A stretch of DNA of 5,234 nt from an uncultured Oscillospiraceae bacterium (GTDB lineage Bacteria; Bacillota; Clostridia; Oscillospirales; Oscillospiraceae). Under the pieces are notes generated by a model that was not told the DNA's origin, ran no database searches, and saw only the letters and a list, made by a program, of their open reading frames with translations. How positions within the stretch are numbered: the stretch's first letter is position 1; every line of letters starts with the position of its first letter. The stretch is from positions 1 to 5,234 of the forward strand of contig CAKUHV010000108.1 in the NCBI GenBank assembly GCA_934659445.1. Direction: 5' to 3'. This document shows positions 1 through 4,407 of this stretch, in pieces. The translations under genes and the position numbers were made by a program.

Positions 1-200
1 GCCAGCGGGGTATAGGTTTCCTGCATGGTCTTGAGGGCGGCGTAGAGATTGGCATAGCCCTGATCGGCAAACTCCACTGCATCGATGGAGTCAAAGGCCC
101 CGTTCCGCACCGGCATATAGCCAGTGGAGGTCACGAAGTCCAGATTGCGCTGCTTCTCCGTCAGCCAATATCGCTTGCGGCGAATTTTTATAAAGATCAT
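1..200 (-). pseudogene. C-terminal fragment of an ABC transporter solute-binding protein, 5'-truncated and cut by the window edge
   Basis: The minus frame from an ATG at 198-200 stays open to the window edge (about 66 codons). It reads WLTEKQRNLDF (from about 167), then VTSTGYMPVRNGAF and a Tyr/Ala-rich helix. The 'WLTE..N..F....GYMPV' arrangement is typical of the C-terminal lobe of extracellular sugar/glycerol-phosphate-type binding proteins (UgpB-like, SBP family 1), where it normally follows some 250-300 residues of mature protein. Those residues are absent. The frame extends upstream only to a TGA at 354-356, and codons 201-353 resemble no binding protein. There is no signal peptide or lipobox. 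A weak GAGG precedes the ATG, but a secreted binding protein starting here could not be exported or fold normally. The first residues (MIFIKIRRKRY) look foreign to the family, so the breakpoint is probably near 168-200. I read it as a decayed remnant at a rearrangement boundary. Less likely it is a short expressed ORF or an assembly artefact. The family call rests on motif recognition only. Confidence 0.55.
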
Positions 201-228
201 CGCGCCCTCATTCTGCCGCCCCTTACAT

Positions 229-264
229 TCAAACCGCGAACACTTACGCTGGTTCGCGGTTTGA
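229..264. repeat. 13-bp perfect inverted repeat with 10-nt loop
   Basis: TCAAACCGCGAAC (229-241) is the exact reverse complement of GTTCGCGGTTTGA (252-264), with a 10-nt loop at 242-251. Neither strand has a T-run after the stem, so it is not a standard intrinsic terminator. It may be an RNA stability element, a recombination site or part of a repeat family. It sits about 30-60 bases from where the truncated binding-protein homology begins. Confidence 0.75.
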
Positions 265-311
265 GAGGGCGGGGGATCGAAAACGGAAATATCCGAACGG
301 AAGCCGCATGA

Positions 312-349
312 CACGTCGGAGCAAGCCTTATAAGGCTTGCTCCGACGTG
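312..349. repeat. Perfect 38-nt palindrome (19-bp arms, no spacer)
   Basis: CACGTCGGAGCAAGCCTTA (312-330) is followed directly by its exact reverse complement (331-349), centred on TTATAA. On the plus strand the stem is followed by CTTTTC, a short U-tract, so it could terminate rightward transcription. On the minus strand, the direction of the operon, it is followed by TCATGC and would be a poor intrinsic terminator. It could still protect the 3' end of the operon mRNA from exonucleases. A third copy of CAAGCC at 355-360 offers a much weaker alternative pairing with GGCTTG (334-339). The perfection suggests recent spread or selection. Confidence 0.8.
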
Positions 350-387
350 CTTTTCAAGCCGGAGCGCGCCCGCGCCGGTCTGCAAAT

Positions 388-431
388 CGGCCCGCGACGG
401 CAAAACTCCGGTTTTAGCGGCGCTGGGCCGC
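388..431 (+). other. Nested GC-rich stem-loops with a UNCG-type tetraloop
   Basis: Outer arms CGGCCC (388-393) and GGGCCG (425-430) enclose AAAAC (402-406), loop TCCG, and GTTTT (411-415). Read as plus-strand RNA, the inner hairpin is a C(UCCG)G loop of the stable UNCG class. An alternative stem pairs GCGGC (417-421) with GCCGC (427-431). No promoter is evident, so I claim a structured sequence and not an RNA gene. High GC makes chance pairing easy. Confidence 0.3.
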
Positions 432-453
432 CTGCTGCCGCAGGGGGCGCAAC

Positions 454-1620
454 TCAGTAGCCGCGGTACGCCCTGTGGTCGGCCTGAATGGTGCGCAGCT
501 TCTCCGGGTCGCCGTACAGGTCTGTGGTCAGCACCGCCAGAACCGACGCGGCGTTTACGATGGCCTGATGGGTCTCCGGCGTGGGCATCGCCTGGGCGAA
601 CTCCTTCGTGTGGCAAGTATACGGCTTGCCGATGCTCATGATCGGGTGGAACGCGGGACAGTGATAGTCCGCGTTCCCGATGTCCGAGGAACCGGACATA
701 CCGACCTCGTCGGCATAGTCCAGCCCAAGCTCGCGGAAGCACTGCTCCACGGCCTGCTTTTCCAGCTTGCTGACATACAGCTCATGGAAGGGCTCGCACA
801 GCGGGAAGATCTCCGCCTCCGTCCGCGTGGCCAGGGCTGCGGCGCGGGCGCAGTCCTTTACCCACGCCGTGATGTCGTCCAGATCCTTCCGGCGAGGCGC
901 TCGCGTGAGGAATTCCACCTCCGCCAGCTCCGGCACGATGTTGGAGGCCGCACCGCCGTTTTTGATGATGCCGTGTATCCGCGCCTCCGGGATGATGTGC
1001 TGGCGCATGGCATCCGTTGCGTCGAGAAACAGCCGCGCTGCGTTGAGCGCGTTGCGGCCGCTCCACGGCTCGCTGGCCGCGTGCGCCGGCCGGCCGTGCC
1101 ATTTTACGCCGATGCCGTCCAGGGCAATGAACTGGACCGCGGCCGTGGTTTCCGGCCCCATGTGGACCATCGCCACGAAATCATAGCCGTCGAAAACGCC
1201 CTGCTTAGCCATGATGGCCTTGGCGCCGCTGTATTCCTCATCGGGGGTGCCGATGATGTCGACGCCGAAGGAATACTCGTCCCGCAGCGCCTGAAAGGCC
1301 AGCGCCGCCAGAACGCTGCTGCTGCCGCTGGCGCAGTGCCCGCAGGCGTGGCCCAGACCACGCAGCGCGTCATACTCCGCCAGAAGGGCCATGCGCTGCC
1401 TGCGCTCCGGCGCGATCTGCCCGCGAAAGCCCGTCTCGTAGCCCGCGAAGGGATACTCTACCTCGATGCCGTGCTCCCGGAGAAGGGCGACGATGGCCGC
1501 CGAGCTCTTGTGCTCCTGAAGCCCCAGCTCCGGCTCGCGGGCCATCCTGTCGCTGAGGGCGAAGGCCAGCGGCGAGAATTCTTTGATCTTTGCGCACAGC
1601 TTTTCTTTCAAACCGTTCAT
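454..1620 (-). CDS. M20-family amidohydrolase/dipeptidase (PM20D2/AbgB-like)
   Basis: A predicted cytoplasmic two-metal hydrolase that cleaves an amide or peptide bond of a small N-acyl or dipeptide substrate. Visible motifs are AEYDAL (81-86), HACGH (91-95), the catalytic and ligand glutamates in TPDEEY (Glu128, Glu129), His153 in MVHMGP, the dimerisation-domain motif KWHGRPAHAA (173-182), GSSDIGN (310-316) and the C-terminal ligand His337 in CHTKEF. By family precedent the metal ligands would be Cys93, His95, Glu129, His153 and His337, with Glu128 as general base; all are present. Length (388 aa) is normal. The start is fixed by AGGAG (1628-1632) seven bases upstream of the ATG. The overall pattern fits the ACY1L2/PM20D2 and p-aminobenzoyl-glutamate hydrolase branch; PM20D2 acts on beta-alanyl-lysine/ornithine dipeptides. 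Oddity: residue 96 after HACGH is Cys where relatives usually have Asp or Asn. As third gene of the ddaH operon, it may release arginine-type amino acids from peptides or acyl conjugates; this substrate is inferred. Confidence 0.9.
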   Translation of the reverse strand: MNGLKEKLCAKIKEFSPLAFALSDRMAREPELGLQEHKSSAAIVALLREHGIEVEYPFAGYETGFRGQIAPERRQRMALLAEYDALRGLGHACGHCASGSSSVLAALAFQALRDEYSFGVDIIGTPDEEYSGAKAIMAKQGVFDGYDFVAMVHMGPETTAAVQFIALDGIGVKWHGRPAHAASEPWSGRNALNAARLFLDATDAMRQHIIPEARIHGIIKNGGAASNIVPELAEVEFLTRAPRRKDLDDITAWVKDCARAAALATRTEAEIFPLCEPFHELYVSKLEKQAVEQCFRELGLDYADEVGMSGSSDIGNADYHCPAFHPIMSIGKPYTCHTKEFAQAMPTPETHQAIVNAASVLAVLTTDLYGDPEKLRTIQADHRAYRGY

Positions 1621-1642
1621 CTTTTTTCTCCTGTTTTCCGTA

Positions 1643-1690
1643 TCGGAAGGGGCGCGCCCCGGCAGGAAGCCAGCCGAACCGGACTTCCGA
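1643..1690 (-). other. Structured intercistronic region, transporter to M20 gene
   Basis: TCGGAAG (1643-1649) pairs perfectly with CTTCCGA (1684-1690). Inside or overlapping this lies the 12-nt palindrome GGGGCGCGCCCC (1649-1660). There is no T-run, and the next ribosome binding site follows directly. This suggests an mRNA processing or stability element that sets relative expression within one transcript, not a terminator. Confidence 0.4.
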
Positions 1691-1711
1691 CCGAGGCGCT
1701 TTCTTATGTTA

Positions 1712-3103
1712 TCAGACGTAGTTGATCACCGTAGCCAGAATGGCGAAGAACGACTGCATGGCAAAGAGAATGCCGAAGACCGGCAGAAAGAACTTGTACC
1801 ACTTGCCCAGAGGGATCTTCGCAATGCCCATGGCGATGGCGCAGGAGGCGGTGGGCCAGAGCATATTGCTGTAGCCGTCGCCAAACTGATAGACCAGCAC
1901 GGCGGTCTGACGGCTCAGGCCGGTCAGGTCGGCAAGGGGAACGATGATCGGCATGATCGCCGTAGCCTGGCCGCTGCCGGAGGGGATGAAGAAGTTCAGG
2001 AAGTTCTGGAAGATCAGCATCACCTCGGCGGTGGCCCACTGGGGCAGACCGTTCATCAGGCTTGCACAGGCGCAGACCACAGTGTCGATGATCAGGCCGG
2101 ACTTCATGATGACCAGGATCGTCCGGGACAGTCCGATGACCACGATGGCGTCCATCATCTGGGAGAAGGAGGCGGAAAGGTCGCTGCAGATGTCCTCGGC
2201 GCCCCGCCCGTCGATCACAGAGGTCAGGATGCCGCCGATGAGGAACACGGCGCTCATCTCATTGAGATACCAGCCGAACACGAGAGAGCCGAACACGATC
2301 ACGACCACCGCCAGGGCCATGCCGGCGACAATGATCTTCTGCTTGCCGGTAAAGGTCCCCTCCTCCTGGGTCTCGATCTGGAAGGAGGAGAAATCCATGC
2401 CGTAGACCACGCTCTTGGTGGGGTCCTTTTTGATCTTGGCGGCGTAGCGGAGGGTGATGAACATCCATGTGCCCACAAACGCCACGAACACGACGCAGCG
2501 GTAGAGGATGCCGGAGAACAGCGGCAGCTCCGCGATGGATTGGGCGATGCCGATGGTAAACGGGTTCGTGGTCGCGGAAGCAAAGCCCACGGACACCGCG
2601 CCGTAGCACATACACACGCCGACGATCGCGTCATAGCCGAAGGCGATGGCGACGGCGATGAAGATCGGCACAAGGCCCCAGACCGTGTCCAGCTCGCCAT
2701 AGGTCGAGCCGGCCAGCGCCCACAGCAGAATGGAGATGGGCACAAAGAGCTTGGCGTTCTTTTCCTTCTTGGAGATCAGCCTGCCGATGAGCGCGTTGAG
2801 GGCGCCGGTGCGCATAATGGAGTAGATCCAGAAGAAGCCGAAGAGGATGAGAAAAATGACCTGTCCGCCGTCCACAAAGCCCTGGGCCACGGCGACGAAC
2901 ATGCGGAACAGCGAGACCGGGTTCTGGTCAACGCGGGTGTAGCTGGACGCGTCAACGATCGTGGTGCCCGCCTCGTTGACCGTATACTGATACTGCCCGG
3001 CGGGGACGATATAGGTGGCGATGGTCACCGCCACGATCAGGATGAACAGGAGGAGCTTGCTGCTGGGGAAGGAGAACTTTTTCTTGGTGAGGGAAGTCGA
3101 CAT
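1712..3103 (-). CDS. YfcC/ArcD-type secondary transporter (DcuC/ion-transporter superfamily)
   Basis: An integral membrane carrier of 463 aa, the usual size for the family. It has a short cytoplasmic N-terminus, a first membrane segment at about 17-35 ending in the family hallmark YIVPAGQY (31-38), further hydrophobic segments near 81-97, 119-133, 142-176, 201-219, 257-280, 284-295, 317-335, 360-375, 381-392 and 440-461, and a charged central loop near 222-256. The two family hairpin motifs are ATTNPFTIGIAQSIAE (177-192) and IPSGSGQATAIMPIIVPLAD (373-392), followed by QFGDGYSNMLWPT (406-418) and GKWYKFFLP (433-441). The start is supported by AGAAGGA ending seven bases before the ATG. YfcC relatives include carriers annotated as C4-dicarboxylate-like and, in streptococci, ArcD-type arginine/ornithine exchangers. 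Placement directly after ddaH and before an M20 peptidase suggests an arginine derivative, citrulline, ornithine or a short peptide as substrate. The family is confident; the substrate is inferred. Confidence 0.9.
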   Translation of the reverse strand: MSTSLTKKKFSFPSSKLLLFILIVAVTIATYIVPAGQYQYTVNEAGTTIVDASSYTRVDQNPVSLFRMFVAVAQGFVDGGQVIFLILFGFFWIYSIMRTGALNALIGRLISKKEKNAKLFVPISILLWALAGSTYGELDTVWGLVPIFIAVAIAFGYDAIVGVCMCYGAVSVGFASATTNPFTIGIAQSIAELPLFSGILYRCVVFVAFVGTWMFITLRYAAKIKKDPTKSVVYGMDFSSFQIETQEEGTFTGKQKIIVAGMALAVVVIVFGSLVFGWYLNEMSAVFLIGGILTSVIDGRGAEDICSDLSASFSQMMDAIVVIGLSRTILVIMKSGLIIDTVVCACASLMNGLPQWATAEVMLIFQNFLNFFIPSGSGQATAIMPIIVPLADLTGLSRQTAVLVYQFGDGYSNMLWPTASCAIAMGIAKIPLGKWYKFFLPVFGILFAMQSFFAILATVINYV

Positions 3104-3143
3104 ACAGGGGTCCTTCTTTCGTTTGGGATAAGGGGGGATTCAT

Positions 3144-3167
3144 GCGGCGTCCATGGGGACGCGCCGC
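3144..3167 (-). other. Intercistronic stem-loop after ddaH
   Basis: GCGGC (3144-3148) plus GTCC (3149-3152) pair with GGAC (3157-3160) and GCCGC (3163-3167), with loop ATGG and a 2-nt bulge. The element starts three bases after the ddaH stop codon in the direction of transcription and has no following T-run. A role in mRNA processing or partial attenuation is possible; it is weakly supported. Confidence 0.35.
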
Positions 3168-3169
3168 GT

Positions 3170-3940
3170 TCAGAAACGCAGGGACATGCAGCTCAGGCCG
3201 CCGTCCAGCTTGCGGAATTCGGAGGTGTCGCAGAGGATCACGTGATAGCCCGCCTCCTCCACCAGCTTGGCAACGCCGGGATAGCCCTCTGGCACGATGA
3301 CATTGCCGTTGATCCAGATGCAGTTGGCCGCGTATTCCTCGCCGGCCGGGATGAGGATCTTGTTGTACGTTTCAAACTCCGGCTTGGTGACAAACTCGCC
3401 GGAGACCAGCATATTGTTGTTTTCGATGTAGTTGACGCCTGTTTTAAGGTGCAGGACCTCCTCCAGTGTGACCTCGGAGCAGGTCATGCCGTATTGGGCA
3501 AGGATCGCGGCGAACTGGCGGATGCCCTCTTCGTTGGTGCGGGCGGAGCGGCCCACATAGAAGTGGTCGCCCACCATCATCACATCGCCGCCCTCCAGGT
3601 GGCCCTCGCCGGTGATGAAGTGGATCTTGTCCTCGGGGTAGAACTTCTGGATGGCGGACAGGATCTCCTTCTTCTCGCCGTTGCGGGAGGCTGCGCCGGG
3701 GTTGGTGATGATCGCACAGCTCCTGGTCACCACCGCGGGGTCCTCTACGAATACGGAATCGGGGTATTCCTCCAGCGGCGGGAGGACTTCTACCTGCACG
3801 CCGCACTGCTTGAGACACTGGATGTAATGCTCATGCTGCTTACAGGCCAGCTCATAGTCCGGCGTGCCGGGATAGAGACCGCTGGTGATGCCGCTCACCA
3901 ATGCCATGCAGGGCTTTCGGACAATACAATTCTTAAACAT
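3170..3940 (-). CDS. ddaH: Dimethylargininase (N-omega,N-omega-dimethylarginine dimethylaminohydrolase, DDAH)
   Basis: Hydrolyses mono- and asymmetric dimethylarginine to citrulline and (di)methylamine; a cytoplasmic enzyme of the guanidino-group modifying superfamily that includes arginine deiminase. The 256-aa product matches the bacterial DDAH pattern throughout: FKNCIVRKP (2-10), YPDSVFVEDP (59-68), CAIITNPGA.SR.GE (75-89), GHLEGGD (113-119), MMVGDHFYVGRSARTNEEG (121-139), EVLHLKTG (161-168), YAANCIW (203-209) and the C-terminal DGGLSCMSLRF (246-256). Aligned from memory to Pseudomonas aeruginosa DDAH (catalytic Cys249, His162, Glu114), the equivalents are Cys251, His164 and Glu116. Substrate-contact residues Asp61, Glu66, Arg86 and Arg134 are also kept. 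The start is the ATG at 3938-3940, preceded by AGGAGG (3948-3953) with a 7-nt spacer. An in-frame ATG at 3982 would lie only about 5 nt past the predicted transcription start and lacks a ribosome site. It is the first gene of the operon. It could act on another guanidino compound, but the residues favour a true DDAH. Confidence 0.92.
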   Translation of the reverse strand: MFKNCIVRKPCMALVSGITSGLYPGTPDYELACKQHEHYIQCLKQCGVQVEVLPPLEEYPDSVFVEDPAVVTRSCAIITNPGAASRNGEKKEILSAIQKFYPEDKIHFITGEGHLEGGDVMMVGDHFYVGRSARTNEEGIRQFAAILAQYGMTCSEVTLEEVLHLKTGVNYIENNNMLVSGEFVTKPEFETYNKILIPAGEEYAANCIWINGNVIVPEGYPGVAKLVEEAGYHVILCDTSEFRKLDGGLSCMSLRF

Positions 3941-3993
3941 AATGGTTCCTCCTGTCTCTGTGTGGCGCTTATATTTTTTCAATCATAGTGTAT

Positions 3994-4021
3994 ATAATAC
4001 AAATTTATGCAAAAAAGTCAA
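3994..4021 (-). promoter_or_regulatory. Predicted sigma-A-type promoter of the ddaH operon
   Basis: On the minus strand, TTGACT (4021-4016, five of six matches to TTGACA) is followed after 16 bases by TATTAT (3999-3994, five of six matches to TATAAT). A TTATAT at 3997-3992 gives an 18-base alternative. The start would be near 3987, giving a leader of about 47 nt with AGGAGG near its end. The region is AT-rich, unlike the flanking genes. Confidence 0.7.
3996..4013. promoter_or_regulatory. Weak arginine-box-like site overlapping the ddaH promoter
   Basis: AATACAAATTTATGCAAA has a good right half (ATGCAAA) and A/T centre but a poor left half, about 15 of 18 positions under a degenerate ArgR/AhrC pattern. 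It spans the -10 element and most of the spacer. Its centre is 75 bp from that of the strong box at 4071-4088, about seven helical turns. In AT-rich DNA such a match is easily fortuitous. Confidence 0.3.
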
Positions 4022-4070
4022 TTCGCAAAACGTTGAAAACAAAGCGACTCCTGCTTTTGATTTCATACTA

Positions 4071-4088
4071 TATGCATAAAAATGCAAT
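4071..4088. promoter_or_regulatory. Predicted ArgR/AhrC operator (arginine box)
   Basis: TATGCATAAAAATGCAAT matches the Bacillus subtilis AhrC box as I recall it (CATGAATAAAAATKCAAK) at 16 of 18 positions and keeps the TGNAT/ATNCA dyad around an AAAA centre. Its centre lies about 92 bp upstream of the predicted ddaH transcription start. ArgR-family hexamers repress arginine synthesis and often activate arginine catabolism, so an upstream site before a methylarginine catabolic gene makes sense. An overlapping dyad, AATGCAA TT TTGCATT (4081-4096), extends the symmetrical region and could instead be the site of another regulator. Confidence 0.55.
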
Positions 4089-4192
4089 TTTGCATTCAAA
4101 TGGCGGCGGAGCTGTCAAAAAAGAAGGGGAACGCTGAGATGCGGGAAGGAAGACAACTGCAAAGGAAACCCGGGAAGGGCGTCTTTGCACAC

Positions 4193-4225
4193 AAAAAACC
4201 GGGGAACTCCGTTGGAGTTTCCCGG
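4193..4225 (-). terminator. Rho-independent terminator on the minus strand without an evident upstream gene
   Basis: CCGGGGAACTCC (4199-4210) pairs with GGAGTTTCCCGG (4214-4225): a 12-bp stem with one G-U pair and a GTT loop. Read on the minus strand, the stem is followed by TTTTTT (4198-4193), the classical terminator form. The plus strand has no T-run after the stem. The next annotated gene to the right is on the opposite strand, so the terminator may end an antisense or small RNA, or shield the ddaH promoter from leftward read-through. Confidence 0.75.
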
Positions 4226-4335
4226 CGGCAGGGCAACAGGGAATATGCATGGGGCACACGTCCATCTTTTTCATACCGCCGGAGGGGCGACAGGAAGGAA
4301 TAATTCCCGAAGGGTCCGGCAGAAAACAAAACGGC

Positions 4336-4364
4336 TTGCGCAGCGGCGGGAAGGGCAGTATAAT
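4336..4364 (+). promoter_or_regulatory. Predicted promoter of the BI-1 family gene
   Basis: A perfect TATAAT (4359-4364) lies 17 bases after TTGCGC (4336-4341), a weak -35 matching in TTG only. Transcription would start near 4371, giving a leader of about 37 nt with a hairpin and then AGGAGG. The exact -10 and ideal spacing make it credible. Confidence 0.65.
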
Positions 4365-4372
4365 AAGCACAA

Positions 4373-4390
4373 GGCCCGCGGATACGGGCC
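4373..4390 (+). promoter_or_regulatory. Leader hairpin just upstream of the BI-1 ribosome binding site
   Basis: GGCCCG (4373-4378) and CGGGCC (4385-4390) form a six-bp GC stem with loop CGGATA at the predicted 5' end of the mRNA. AGGAGG follows at 4394-4399, four bases after the stem. A 5'-terminal stem of this kind can stabilise an mRNA or tune ribosome access; the function is inferred. Confidence 0.45.
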
Positions 4391-4407
4391 GAAAGGAGGA
4401 ACTGCTG

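Larger units (their letters stand above)
201..453. other. Non-coding region dense in inverted repeats, downstream of the M20 gene
   Basis: No credible gene is seen in these 253 bases. The stretch contains a 13-bp stem (229-264), a perfect 38-nt palindrome (312-349) and further GC-rich stems at 388-431. It lies between the end of the catabolic operon and a truncated binding-protein gene, which fits a rearrangement boundary or an interspersed intergenic repeat. No classical intrinsic terminator with a clear U-tract reads leftward to end the operon. Confidence 0.6.
3941..4407. other. Divergent intergenic region between ddaH and the BI-1 gene
   Basis: No gene is supported here. The left part (about 3961-4100) is clearly AT-rich and carries the ddaH promoter and arginine-box-like sites. 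The right part is GC-richer and carries a minus-strand terminator (4193-4225) and the BI-1 promoter (4336-4364). Between 4226 and 4335 I see only a small palindrome, GGAATAATTCC (about 4297-4307), and no convincing coding sequence. Confidence 0.7.

Noticed and set aside
229..264. Inverted repeat as the operon's intrinsic terminator
   Set aside because: No T-run follows the stem on the minus strand (ATGTAAGG), so the standard terminator model does not fit.
197..742. Minus-strand ORF overlapping the M20 3' end and the repeats
   Set aside because: Most of it is an out-of-frame shadow of the M20 gene, and the rest translates the inverted repeats; no domain is visible.
475..1725. 416-codon open frame on the plus strand
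   Set aside because: Antisense shadow of the M20 gene; Arg/Gly/Ala/Val-rich, no domain and no ribosome site, while the minus strand shows the complete M20 metal-binding motif set.
3170..3940. Arginine deiminase (arcA) instead of DDAH
   Set aside because: Arginine deiminases are about 400 aa with an inserted helical domain. This protein is 256 aa and has the DDAH-specific PDSVFVEDP and SCMSLRF motifs.
3938..3982. Upstream ddaH start at 3982 (14 extra residues)
   Set aside because: It lies only about 5 nt past the predicted transcription start and lacks a ribosome site, while the ATG at 3938-3940 has AGGAGG at 7-nt spacing and gives the normal DDAH N-terminus (MFKN).
1583..3988. 801-codon open frame on the plus strand
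   Set aside because: It lies antisense to ddaH and the transporter, has a His/Asp/Gly-rich composition typical of the reverse complement of GC-rich genes, and has no recognisable domain or ribosome site. The minus-strand genes have clear family motifs.
4082..4303. Short plus-strand ORF (73 codons) in the intergenic region
   Set aside because: Lys/Arg/Gly-rich composition, no ribosome site, overlaps the arginine box and terminator, and no recognisable family.
4249..4407. Upstream in-frame start for the BI-1 gene
   Set aside because: The extension lies upstream of the predicted TATAAT and has no family similarity. The ATG at 4408 has an ideal ribosome site and gives the normal protein length.
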